In this document: piece by piece, positions 28,401-37,300 of the stretch
Layout of the letters: each line of letters opens with the position of its first letter
Numbering within the stretch: the first letter of the stretch is position 1
From: Aquimarina litoralis
Lineage (GTDB): Bacteria > Bacteroidota > Bacteroidia > Flavobacteriales > Flavobacteriaceae
NCBI RefSeq assembly: GCF_019295435.1
Contig: NZ_WEKL01000020.1
Coordinates: forward strand, 27,528-91,527
Length of the DNA stretch: 64,000 nt
Reading direction: 5' to 3'
Position numbers and translations under genes: made by a program
Notes under the pieces: generated by a model
The model's database searches: none
What the model was told of the DNA's origin: nothing
Seen by the model: only the letters and a program-made list of their open reading frames with translations

Positions 28401-29340
28401 AATTACTCTTTCAGGAAATTCAGGAACTAATTCGCAATGGGTGGTAACCGACGACCAAGAAAATATTTTAGGACTACCTCCAACTCCTGAAGCTGTAAAC
28501 TTTGATGAAGCTGGAGATGGATCTTGTTTCATCTATCACTTAAGTTATGAAAACGGAATTACCGGATTAAACAGTGGAGCTAACCTATCTGGGCTTTCTG
28601 GAAACTTTGACCTTTCTAACAGCATAGAAGTTATCAGAAATTCAGCAACGCCTCCTGATGCTTCACTAATCATAGAAGCTGAAGATTTTATAACAACTGG
28701 TGGTACTTTTGATGATGCTTTTGCCGGAGGACCTGGTTTAGGAGTCAATAGAACACCTACCAATATCAACTACGTCAATAATGGTGACTGGGCTGAATAT
28801 ACTATTAATGTTACTACTGCTGCTACTTATAATATCGAATACTTGATCTCTACGCCTTCCAGTGGAGCACAAATTCAACTGTTAGTAGATGGAACTCTTG
28901 CAGCTACTTCTAATGTACCTTCTAATGGAGCTTGGGATAACTTTACATCCCTCGTAGATGGAACTGTAACTTTATCCTCAGGAACTCATACTATCAGAAT
29001 ACAAGCTTCAAGCAATACAACATGGCAATGGAATCTGGATAAAATTGTATTATCCACAGGAGCTGTTAATCGTATTAATCCTGATACTACAACCAAACCT
29101 ATAGAACCAGAGGTATACCTTTTCCCTAACCCAACTACAGGTAAAGTATTCATCCAAGGATTATCTCAAGAAAAACAACATAACATCAGAATTTATGATA
29201 TCAAAGGAGCTACTTATGTAAATCAAAAATTAAACGAAAATCATATCATAGATATACAAAGTTTACCACAAGGAATTTATTTCCTAACAATAGTAAATCC
29301 TAAAGATGGGAATAGAACTCTAAAACTTATCAAAAAGTAA
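25465..29340 (+). CDS. GH86 beta-agarase/porphyranase with Big_2, two CBM6 and T9SS domain
   Basis: The protein has 1291 residues. A signal peptide (cleavage near NRAQ) precedes the GH86 catalytic region, ~25-570. VINEPDF holds the probable acid/base Glu209 and IISEYGA the probable nucleophile Glu377, both typical of clan GH-A. A bacterial Ig-like Big_2 domain follows (~730-810), then a CBM6 (~815-950), an unrecognised ~110-residue module (~955-1062), a second CBM6 (~1070-1205) and a type A T9SS domain (LFPNPTTGKVFIQG ... LKLIKK). It should be an extracellular or surface endo-hydrolase of agarose or porphyran. A strong terminator follows. Confidence 0.88.
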   Translation: MKKINFIIVMGLFMLFPIANRAQNVEVDVNLNIKHSVGGISDFGRERHITNHASIFEADYEGEINRVDELLNELDVTLGRDNGTSSFLFQFTPVDEERPNKHDRDSLSVLLDFWQEEYQRRLEDRGLTSFKGNTTSIMGTNPHPTYPTLSYFDNGICGSNWGRENGQTWIPQDIETSAEWMVQFMDEFFVDNISQDGIVMPEYWEVINEPDFPLNTGQFMMSSWEDIFEYHNLVAVGVKEKLGSRAPKIGGMTWGLHDLFNGDGFSRFQSVDYVNGFYGNTPADELAKAYARSQVDKPSFFIDRNQPWFQWDVMWKGFIDIAGANMDFYSVHFYDWPTYDATGGTTRSGGHVEATLEMLESYDINKFGTRKPVIISEYGAVQNAWDDRPHDRRYDWENLKPFSNMLMQFLERPDYIELSMPFTLTKATFRDVDNNGDGIPEIVYHYKMLRDDDGDGNWEWSDMIKWYRLWDDVDGTRVDTMSSDPDIQVDCYIDGKDVFLILNNLEDEDTNINLNFFEDFNNQAESVRIKQLFLQGVRDVTLSDDTTTDIPSTVTLRADATMVLKYTFANEVNINESSTEKKFYGASVSNDQRVEIQSGDNTFFVNGVEVPQNPDNTEAMLKITANLFDAADDVENGFLSIKKLVFNGVEVETPIDWRGGRQNRSRWFGALEIPVPANLVRQNNTIVIDFQHVGEVCVVNLLTWEFTKKPGRSDEGPGSPDPISVTGVAVSPATISLDPGDTTTLTATVAPSNATDKTVTWSSSNTSVASVSTSGVVTALTMGSAIITATTVDGNFTATSTITVNDTSIPPSGDQIIIEAEDFIATGGTFNDASAGGPGLGVNATATNINYVNSGDYAEYTINVGNPGAYRIAYEISTPSDNAQIQLLIDGTVVATDNVPNNGQWDDYNALVSSSTISNLTAGVHTVRVVASGSNPWQWNLDKIILTRITGNTQVDGGTITGGPFVFTVGDGIADNVSGITLSGNSGTNSQWVVTDDQENILGLPPTPEAVNFDEAGDGSCFIYHLSYENGITGLNSGANLSGLSGNFDLSNSIEVIRNSATPPDASLIIEAEDFITTGGTFDDAFAGGPGLGVNRTPTNINYVNNGDWAEYTINVTTAATYNIEYLISTPSSGAQIQLLVDGTLAATSNVPSNGAWDNFTSLVDGTVTLSSGTHTIRIQASSNTTWQWNLDKIVLSTGAVNRINPDTTTKPIEPEVYLFPNPTTGKVFIQGLSQEKQHNIRIYDIKGATYVNQKLNENHIIDIQSLPQGIYFLTIVNPKDGNRTLKLIKK

Positions 29341-29347
29341 AATGTAG

Positions 29348-29387
29348 ACTATCGGTTAAAGTTTAGATACCTTAACCGATAGTTTTT
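29348..29387 (+). terminator. Rho-independent terminator after GH86
   Basis: ACTATCGGTTAA (29348-29359) pairs perfectly with TTAACCGATAGT (29372-29383) in a 12-bp stem, followed by a T run. It begins 8 bp after the stop codon. Confidence 0.85.
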
Positions 29388-29468
29388 ACTAACTCTTTTG
29401 TAATCATAAATTAGCTATATAACCATGATGAATTTATATCTAGTTTATTTGACCTTTAACAGCACCTT

Positions 29469-29525
29469 GTTCAGTTTTTGTCTATCTCTTTTATTGGTGA
29501 TTTATAAGGTTTTCCTTTAAAATTG
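29469..29525 (+). promoter_or_regulatory. Galactan-regulon box and -7 element of the GH16-CBM6 gene
   Basis: The box GTTCAGTTTTTGTCTA (29469-29484) is followed after exactly 33 bp by TAAAATTG (29518-29525), 7 of 8 to TAnnTTTG. The ATG is at 29810, so the predicted 5' leader is ~275 nt, much longer than in the other five units. No second function was recognised in 29526-29809. Confidence 0.6.
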
Positions 29526-29809
29526 TAAAAGTATTTTATAGATATAGTGCTATCCGTAAACAGCATATTATAGCCTTAAACAACCATAAAATATTTTTTG
29601 CAAGTCAGTGATTTTTTTACTTATAGTTTCCCACCCACTTTTAGGTATACAAAAAATCTTAAAATACGGATGTAGAATTGAAATTTGGATGAATTTCGAG
29701 TAGGTTGTCTTACCAAACAACTAAATATTCTGGAATTTTTTCCGAAAAACTTCTACAAACCTAAATATCATCTTAAAACCCAATTAACTAAAAGTAAATT
29801 TTCTTAATC

Positions 29810-32368
29810 ATGAATTTTCTAACACACATTACAAATACCTCATTTGTAAAAAATCAAACTCAACTATTATTTTTTTTCTTTTTATGTGCTATTTCATCAA
29901 TGGCACAAGATTGGAATGGAATTCCAGTTCCTGCTAATGCCGGACAAGGAAATGTATGGGAGCTACAACAAGCTCCATCTGATGATTTTAATTACACATT
30001 TAATGAAACGAATCAATTTTCAAACTTTGGAAACAATAAATGGTATAATTTTTACCATAACGCCTGGGATGGTCCAGGTACCACATATTGGCAATATAAC
30101 CACGTTTCGGTAGACGGAAGTGATTTAGTTCTTAGAGCTTCCAGAAATCCAAGCACTGCTAAACTTGGAGTTCCTGGAGTGAACTCTGGATGTATTACTG
30201 GTAACACAAGAGTTAAATTTCCAGTTTTTGTTGAAGCTAGTGTGAGCGTTGCAGATATTGTACTAGCATCTGATGTATGGCTTTTAAGTCCTGATGATAC
30301 CCAAGAAATTGACATCATAGAATGCTACGGTGGAGATGAGCAAGGAAACGAATTCTTCTCTGAATTTATTCATTTAAGTCATCACTCCTTTATACGGAAT
30401 CCATTTACAGATTATCAGCCTAGAGACTTTAATAGCTGGTGGAGTCAATCAGATGTCTCTGTTTGGGGAGAGCACCACTGGAATAATGGAAACAGAAGAT
30501 ATGTTCGTATTGGTGTTAACTGGATTAGTCCATTTCATTTTGAGTATTATATAGATGGTCAGTTGGTAAGGGTACTATATGATAAAGCAGTTGCCACTAA
30601 TAGAAATGGTACTTGGACATATGCATACCCAACTATGACAAACGGCCAACTAGATTTTGATGCTACAGGTTTTCAGCAAATGACAGAATTTGCAACAGGA
30701 AATTCTTATTCCTTTCAAACATTACAACAAGCTAGCAATACTTCTTCTGTGAGTATTATAGACCCTTTTAACTTTCAAGGAGGTAATGGATTTACCAAGG
30801 AAATGGATATTATAATCAATGTAGAATCACAAGATTGGCATGTTGTTGCAGGTCGTACTCCAACAGATGCAGATCTAAGCGATCCTGCTAAAAACAAAAT
30901 GAAAGTCGATTGGATACGTGTGTACAAACCAGTTGAAGGAGGCACTAATATTCCTGTAACTGGAGTAAATGTAACACCTGCAAATCTTACTCTTGTATCT
31001 GGAACCACAGGAAATTTAACAGGAGCGGTAACCCCTGTAAATGCAACTATAAAAACGATGACATTTACCTCTAGTAATACAGCAGTAGCAACGGTAACAC
31101 AAAGTGGTGTTGTTACAGCAGTTTCTGCTGGTACGGCAACCATAACTGTAAATACAACAGATGGTAATTTTACAGATACGGCAACCATAACTGTAACAGG
31201 AGGTTCTACTGGAGATGGACAGACTCCATTTGGTGGTAGTCCTCATCCTATTCCAGGAACTATCAACTCTGTTGATTTTGACAATGGAGGTCAAGGAATC
31301 GCATATAACGATACGGGATCTGGCAATAACGGAACCGGACCAAGACAGAATACTGATGTAGATACCGAATTTAGAACTCCTGCTGGTAATATTGGGTGGA
31401 TTGCTAACGGAGAATGGGTAGAATATACAGTTAATGTAGCCACAGCAGGAACATACACTATTGATGCTCAGGTAGCTTCTATAAATAACAACGGAGCTTT
31501 TCACATAGAATTTAATGGTAATGATATAACCGGACTACAATCTGTAAGTTCAACTGGTAATTGGGGTTCTTTTGTAAACAAAACAATTCCAAACGTATCT
31601 CTTCCTGCTGGTCAACAAATAATGAGAGTGTTTATGGATCGTGGTAGTTTTAACTTAGGATCTATTAATTTTACAGCTACTGGTGGCGGTAATAGTAATT
31701 TAATTATAGAAGCTGAAGATTTTACCAATACGGGCGGAACTTTTGATGATTCTTTTGTCGGAGGTTCAGGGTTCGGCGTAAACAGAAGAGCGACTACCAT
31801 CAATTATGTCAATAATGGTGATTGGGCAGAGTATGCAGTTACCATTCCTACTGGAGGATTCTACAATATTGAATATCTTATTTCCACGCCTTCTAATGGA
31901 GCACAAATTCAGTTTTTATCAGACAATGTACTGGCATCAACAACCAATGTTTCAAACAATGGATCTTGGGAAAATTACGAATCTTTAAACGGTGGAGTGG
32001 TAAATCTTACAGCAGGACAACATACTATAAGAATAGTGGCCTCAAGTAACACTCAATGGCAATGGAATTTAGACAAAATTATACTTACAAGAGATGTTAA
32101 TAGAAGTAACCAAGAAGAATTAACCAAAGAATTAGATAGACTTCAAATGTATCCTAACCCATCATCGGGAGAAGTATTTTTAGATGGTTTAGATGCTGAA
32201 TTAGAATATCACATTCGTATATATGATATCAAAGGGACAACACATATGAATACACCTTTGAATCAAAATCATATCATTAATATTGAGAATTTATCCAAAG
32301 GAATCTATTTCTTATCTATAAAGCATCCTAAAAAAGAGACTAAAACACTAAGATTAATTAGAAACTAA
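29810..32368 (+). CDS. GH16 beta-agarase with Big_2, two CBM6 and T9SS domain
   Basis: The protein has 852 residues. An N-terminal hydrophobic segment (LLFFFFLCAISSMAQ) is the signal peptide. The GH16 domain spans ~34-380; QEIDIIE gives Glu166, Asp168 and Glu171. The sequence closely parallels the lipoprotein agarase at 14335-15525 (WLLSPDDTQEID, DYQPRD, EYYIDGQLVRVL). Then follow Big_2 (~385-465), a first CBM6 of the agarase-associated type (~480-620, GQGIAYNDTG), a second CBM6 (~628-765, IIEAEDF) and a T9SS domain (MYPNPSSGEVFLDG ... TLRLIRN). It should be secreted and hydrolyse agarose. The last CBM6 and the sorting domain resemble those of the preceding GH86 protein. Confidence 0.92.
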   Translation: MNFLTHITNTSFVKNQTQLLFFFFLCAISSMAQDWNGIPVPANAGQGNVWELQQAPSDDFNYTFNETNQFSNFGNNKWYNFYHNAWDGPGTTYWQYNHVSVDGSDLVLRASRNPSTAKLGVPGVNSGCITGNTRVKFPVFVEASVSVADIVLASDVWLLSPDDTQEIDIIECYGGDEQGNEFFSEFIHLSHHSFIRNPFTDYQPRDFNSWWSQSDVSVWGEHHWNNGNRRYVRIGVNWISPFHFEYYIDGQLVRVLYDKAVATNRNGTWTYAYPTMTNGQLDFDATGFQQMTEFATGNSYSFQTLQQASNTSSVSIIDPFNFQGGNGFTKEMDIIINVESQDWHVVAGRTPTDADLSDPAKNKMKVDWIRVYKPVEGGTNIPVTGVNVTPANLTLVSGTTGNLTGAVTPVNATIKTMTFTSSNTAVATVTQSGVVTAVSAGTATITVNTTDGNFTDTATITVTGGSTGDGQTPFGGSPHPIPGTINSVDFDNGGQGIAYNDTGSGNNGTGPRQNTDVDTEFRTPAGNIGWIANGEWVEYTVNVATAGTYTIDAQVASINNNGAFHIEFNGNDITGLQSVSSTGNWGSFVNKTIPNVSLPAGQQIMRVFMDRGSFNLGSINFTATGGGNSNLIIEAEDFTNTGGTFDDSFVGGSGFGVNRRATTINYVNNGDWAEYAVTIPTGGFYNIEYLISTPSNGAQIQFLSDNVLASTTNVSNNGSWENYESLNGGVVNLTAGQHTIRIVASSNTQWQWNLDKIILTRDVNRSNQEELTKELDRLQMYPNPSSGEVFLDGLDAELEYHIRIYDIKGTTHMNTPLNQNHIINIENLSKGIYFLSIKHPKKETKTLRLIRN

Positions 32369-32401
32369 TTAATTTCTAATACTCTCAAAATTTGCCTCAA
32401 T

Positions 32402-32447
32402 CCCGTTTCGATGATAAAGTTGTAAAACAATATCGAAACGGGTTTTT
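32402..32447 (+). terminator. Rho-independent terminator after the GH16-CBM6 gene
   Basis: CCCGTTTCGAT (32402-32412) pairs perfectly with ATCGAAACGGG (32432-32442), followed by TTTTT. It lies 33 bp after the stop at 32368. Confidence 0.85.
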
Positions 32448-32456
32448 ATTTTAAAA

Positions 32457-32492
32457 TAAACGTATTTTTTACGTTTAAAAAATGTAATTTTG
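32457..32492 (+). promoter_or_regulatory. kdgK promoter with palindromic operator candidate
   Basis: A perfect inverted repeat with 8-bp arms, TAAACGTA and TACGTTTA around five T (32457-32477), lies 7 bp before TAATTTTG (32485-32492), a perfect TAnnTTTG. The palindrome covers the expected -33 region, as a repressor site would. The ATG is at 32580. The neighbouring LacI protein is one candidate binder. Confidence 0.55.
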
Positions 32493-32579
32493 AAATCATT
32501 AAAAGTAAGTCAACATTTTGTTCTTAAATACCACATTATCTTATGATAAAATTACTTTGAGAACAACAAAACCCTGCAG

Positions 32580-33584
32580 ATGAAAAAAGTTGTAACCTTT
32601 GGTGAGATCATTATGAGGATTTCACCTCTTGGCAATAAAAAGCTCATCCAATCGAATCAATTAGAATATTATTTTGGTGGAACCGAAGTGAACGTAGCGA
32701 TATCCCTTTCACAATTGGGAAATGAAGTGAACCATGTTTCTGCAGTCTCTAATGATTTTCTTGGAAAAGCAGCTACAAGTTACTTAAATACTTACGGAGT
32801 ACATACAGATTTTGTGCAGACTTCTAACAATCCTTTAGGTTTGTATTTTTTGGAAGTAGGTGCCGTAATGCGGCCAAGCACCATTGCCTATCATAGATCA
32901 CATTCTGCATTTTCTAAGATCAATTCTTCTGATCTCGACTGGGAGCAAATTTTAGAGGACTGTAATTGGTTTCATTGGACAGGAATCACACCAGCATTAT
33001 CGGAAGAAGCTTATAAAGGATTAAAAAATGCGCTTTCAGTTGCTAAGAAAAAAAATATTCCTGTATCGGCTGATCCCGCCTATCGAAAAAACCTTTGGAA
33101 TTATGGGATTGATGCCAAAGAAGCGTTGTCTGAATTATCAGAACTATCTACTATTTTTATTGGTGGCCCCAATGAAATTAACGAATTATTCGGGACAGAA
33201 TTTGGAAATGATACGGATTGCTTTATCAAAAGTTGTAAGTACTTACAGGAAAGCTTTCCCGACATAGAAAAGGTTTTTGACAAAACCAGAGTCTCCTTAA
33301 ATGCGAACTGGCATAAGATTAAATCCAGAATGTGGGATGGAACAAATTTTAATGAAACTGAAGAATTAGAAATTACTCATATAGTCGATCGAATAGGAAC
33401 AGGAGACGCTTTTGCATCCGGATTGATCCATGGGCTGTTACATTACAACGATCAAAAAGCATTACAATTTGCCAATGCATCCTGCGCGTTAAAACATACT
33501 ATTGAAGGAGATGCTAATTTGGTGAACGAAGAAGAAATACTATCCGTTATTGAAGGAAATCTAACCGGAAGAATAAAGAGATAA
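32580..33584 (+). CDS. kdgK: 2-keto-3-deoxy-sugar kinase (KDG/KDGal kinase, PfkB family)
   Basis: The protein has 334 residues. PfkB-family hallmarks are the N-terminal GG pair in YYFGGTEVNVAISLSQLG and the C-terminal DRIGTGDAFASG with catalytic Asp276. It phosphorylates 2-keto-3-deoxygluconate or -galactonate. In agar catabolism this step follows oxidation and cycloisomerisation of 3,6-anhydro-L-galactose, so KDGal is the likely substrate; this rests on context. The aldolase gene starts 2 bp after its stop, so the two are one transcript. Confidence 0.9.
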   Translation: MKKVVTFGEIIMRISPLGNKKLIQSNQLEYYFGGTEVNVAISLSQLGNEVNHVSAVSNDFLGKAATSYLNTYGVHTDFVQTSNNPLGLYFLEVGAVMRPSTIAYHRSHSAFSKINSSDLDWEQILEDCNWFHWTGITPALSEEAYKGLKNALSVAKKKNIPVSADPAYRKNLWNYGIDAKEALSELSELSTIFIGGPNEINELFGTEFGNDTDCFIKSCKYLQESFPDIEKVFDKTRVSLNANWHKIKSRMWDGTNFNETEELEITHIVDRIGTGDAFASGLIHGLLHYNDQKALQFANASCALKHTIEGDANLVNEEEILSVIEGNLTGRIKR

Positions 33585-33586
33585 AC

Positions 33587-34252
33587 ATGGCAAAATATAC
33601 AAGAATAGAAGTAGTACAAACAATGGGACACACTAAAATTGTTCCCCTATTTTATCATGAAGATATTACCATAGCCAAAAATGTATTAAAGGCTTGTTAT
33701 GATGGTGGAGCCAGAGTTTTTGAATTTACGAATCGTGGAGATCATGCCCAAGAAATTTTTTCCGAATTAGTAAAATGGGTACATCAAGAATTACCGGGTA
33801 TGATTCTGGGTATAGGCTCTGTGGTAGACGCTGGCACGGCTTCTATTTTTATTCAAAATGGCGCTAATTTTATTGTTTCTCCCGTCCTAAATCCAGATAT
33901 GGCTAAAGTATGTAACCGAAGAAAAGTTGCATGGTTACCAGGATGTGGAACATTAAGCGAAATTAATTACGCAGAAGAATTAGGTGCTGAGATTGTCAAA
34001 ATATTTCCAGCTGCTCAAATTGGAGGACCCGATTTTATCAAAGCCATTAAAGCTCCTTGTCCTTGGACACATATTATGCCAAGTGGCGGTGTAACACCCG
34101 AAGAAGATAATCTCAAAAAATGGTTCAATTCAGGGGCATACTGTGTGGGATTAGGTTCTAAATTGATATTTAAAAACGACGCTGGTGATTTTGACTATAA
34201 AGCGATCACAGCTACTACAAAAAAATCGATAACAATAGCTTCTTCATTTTAA
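33587..34252 (+). CDS. eda: 2-keto-3-deoxy-6-phospho-sugar aldolase (KDPG/KDPGal aldolase)
   Basis: The protein has 221 residues, a class I aldolase with the Schiff-base lysine at Lys138 in EIVKIFPA. Other conserved segments are GIGSVVDAGTA, FIVSPVLNPDMAKVC, PGCGTLSEI and IMPSGGVTPE. It cleaves the KdgK product to pyruvate and glyceraldehyde-3-phosphate. It directly follows kdgK. The dehydrogenase and cycloisomerase that would supply this branch are not in the window. Confidence 0.92.
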   Translation: MAKYTRIEVVQTMGHTKIVPLFYHEDITIAKNVLKACYDGGARVFEFTNRGDHAQEIFSELVKWVHQELPGMILGIGSVVDAGTASIFIQNGANFIVSPVLNPDMAKVCNRRKVAWLPGCGTLSEINYAEELGAEIVKIFPAAQIGGPDFIKAIKAPCPWTHIMPSGGVTPEEDNLKKWFNSGAYCVGLGSKLIFKNDAGDFDYKAITATTKKSITIASSF

Positions 34253-34290
34253 GATCCATTTTTCTATAATTCCATAACTGTAAATCAGTG

Positions 34291-34331
34291 AAACATACCC
34301 TAAATTATAAAAACTAATTCAGGGCATGTTT
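34291..34331. terminator. Terminator between converging eda and the FG-GAP gene
   Basis: AAACATACCCTAAATTA (34291-34307) pairs with TAATTCAGGGCATGTTT (34315-34331) with two A/C mismatches that become G-U pairs on the minus strand. It probably serves the minus-strand gene best, and possibly both. Confidence 0.6.
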
Positions 34332-34377
34332 AACAAAACTAGGTATCATAAAATCCACATTGACTTATCAAAAAGTA

Positions 34378-37300
34378 TTATTTCTTTACAAACTGTACTC
34401 CCTCTGACCCATCATCGATTTTGACAAAATACGTTCCTTTGCTCAGGTCTTTGATAAAGATTGTATGATTCTCATTCTCAATAAAAGTCTTTTTAACTAA
34501 CTTACCTGTAAAATCAAAAATCAATACTTTATGTTTTCCAGATTTCACTCCTGAAAGTTGAATTTCTCCATAAGAAGGATTGGGTAAAATACTGAATGGT
34601 TGTTTATGTCGTATAGTATTAGTTTGCGATTTTGCTCCATTGATTACCCCTACATTATCCTGAATACAGGTGACAATATTTTCTTGCCACTCTGTTCCAA
34701 CAGGTCTTATAGCTCCACGTAAAGAGTAAGTTGTTCCAGAAACAGGAGCATTTTGCAGAGTAATTGTCACATTTACGATACCCGATCCTGCGGGTACGGT
34801 TGCTTTTCCTACTCCAAGCCAATTAGTATCCCACAACGCGACGATTACATCTCGACTGGTATTTGCAGCGTAGTAAATTGGAACGGTAATATTTGTATTT
34901 GAGCTGATTTTAGAAGGTAACACAGAACAATCCACAAGTTCAGTTCCGTTTGCGACAGAAATATTTTCATTTGTACATAATGTTATGCTTTGCTGCCAAG
35001 GAGCATCAACAGGTCTAATAGAGGTTCTAAATTCATAAGTTGTACCCGTGACTGGAGTACTTGAAAAATTCATTACTACGTTAGCAACTCCAGAACCTTT
35101 GTTAACCGTAGTTTTACCAGTACCTGCCCAAATATTATTAACATAAGCCAAAACCACAATATCTCGGGTTTGATTTGCCGTGTAACGTACTGGAATTACA
35201 ATAGACTGTTTTAAGGGAATAGTACTTGGTATCAAATCGCAAGTTGCCTTTTCTTCGTTGGCGACATTACCATCTGTGCTCAAAATTTGGTTTGCTAATT
35301 CATTGGTAAACACTTTAGTTTCACCATTACGCCACCTTACTTCTACCTCTTGAATTTGAGTTTCACTACCCAAACCAAAATGAACCATATTCAGTAAACT
35401 TTGAGAATGCGCGGAACCCGAAGAACCAACACGCTTGAACAATGTTTTCGTGTTTGTTCTTACCTTTATTTCCGCAGAAATTGGATCTACATTCGAATTA
35501 GGAGAATATCCCACGTCTACTATCAGATAATTATTAGTATCAGTTCTTTGATTCGAATACAAATGCCAGGTTCCTCGTTCATCACTTCCATCCAAAATAT
35601 CTACATCTCCATCAAGATCGTAATCAAAAGCCTGACTTTGATCTCCATGACTGCTTTCGCCCGCATCATCAGCTCCATGAGAAGTAGTTACCTCAAACTT
35701 TCCATTCCCATTATTTAGTAACATATAATCGGATACCCTTTCGTTCAATAACGGATATCGATTCACAAAGAGATCTGCAAATCCATCATTATTAAAATCA
35801 CCTGTAGTCACACCCCAACTATTTCCACCTAAAGGAACATTCCAGTCATTAGCTACATTTACAAACTTGTTTCCTTCATTTTTTAGCAAAATATCATATA
35901 CATTTTTATTGTTTGGAGTGAAACCTGGTGTAGCCGAGCTAATCCTTTCTAGAGTCCAGGATATAGACCAGTATAACACGCCAGTCCTTACAGATTCTAA
36001 TTTCCAATTACCATTACCTGTATGACCTATATATATTCCATTTTGATTTCTTGTTGCGGGCCAACCTTGTGCCTGATTTCGTTTAATAATACGTTCTCCT
36101 GTGATCTGAGTTAGATCAACTCGTGTTTTTGCACTACCCAAAAATATAGGGTAATCACCATCATAGGTACTTCTAAAAACGGCTTCAAAATTTTTCAAGG
36201 TAAAATCTCCTGCTGCTGTAAAATCAATAAGAGACCTTCCTTCATCTCCTCGATCCTTAACATGCATAATCTGAGTGACCGGATTATAATCAATCGCCTT
36301 GTCCGCAACTTGGGTATAAGTTTTTCCTCTGGAAATATAGATATCCAAATCTCCATCATTATCCATATCAAAATCTGCCATTGCAAGCATACTAGGAAGT
36401 CCTTGAACTCCAGATGGTATCCACTGACTAGTTACATTTGTAAATGTAAAATCCCCATTTCCTTTCCATACAGATATTGGAAAGAAAACAATAAAATCAT
36501 CTATATGGTCTCCATCGATATCAGTTAGTAAAAATCGATCTCCGGCAGCATTTTCAAAATTTGGAACTCGAATAGTTTCAAAACGACCATTTCCATTGTT
36601 CCTATAGATCACATGTTTTCCTCCATTAGGATTATTCCATTGGGCGTTGAGTAAAACCAAATCTAGATCATTATCAGAATCAAAATCTCCCCAGACTGCT
36701 GATCTTCCTCTTGCACCTTCAGTAATTCCAACCTGATCATTTCCTAAAGTGAGTGTCCCATTATTATTAACATAAAAATCTGGAGTATTTGGGCTTGTTC
36801 CATTTCCTCCTCCTCGGGTTGCTACCAAATCCAAATCTCCATCATTGTCAAAATCGGCCGCAGAAGATCCATGTAAATCCTGTAATCGCCATCGTGCTAT
36901 ACTAAAAGAACGATCAAAGACCCCATTACCATTATTCCAGATTACTTTACTAGGATTATTTGGGTCATTGTGATTATTCAAAACCATATCATAGTGTCCA
37001 TCATTATCTAGATCAGCAATTGTAGGACCTGCATATTTTAATGCCGGACCTGTTGTAATTCCAGCAGCTTGGGTAACATCTGTAAATAATGGATATTGGA
37101 TAGAGGCATCTTGAAAATTCAATTGGTTAATGGTAATGTTCCCCGATCGAGTTGCGATAGTAAGTGTTACCTGACCGGTTTGAGGAAATCGTACGATAGC
37201 ATTTAATGAATGAGTTCCACTAGAAATGATATCTATATTATCCAAAATAACCTTACCATTCGCCAGAATGCTTAGGTTTGCATAATTAAAAGTAGTAGAT

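Noticed and set aside
27297..28769. Long minus-strand open frames inside GH86 (and similar ones inside the GH16 gene at 30775-31504)
   Set aside because: They overlap CBM6/Big_2 coding sequence with repetitive Thr/Ser codons, have no start context and read as low-complexity peptides.
32509..32524. GTCAACATTTTGTTCT upstream of kdgK as a further regulon box
   Set aside because: Matches 12 of 16, but the nearest -7-like word is ~27 bp away and a better promoter (32485-32492) lies upstream.
8202..34290. Recurring word AAATCAGTGAAA / TCAGTGATTTTT near 8204, 8275, 29605 and 34284
   Set aside because: Short, A/T-rich, in varying orientation and with no constant distance to genes; probably chance.
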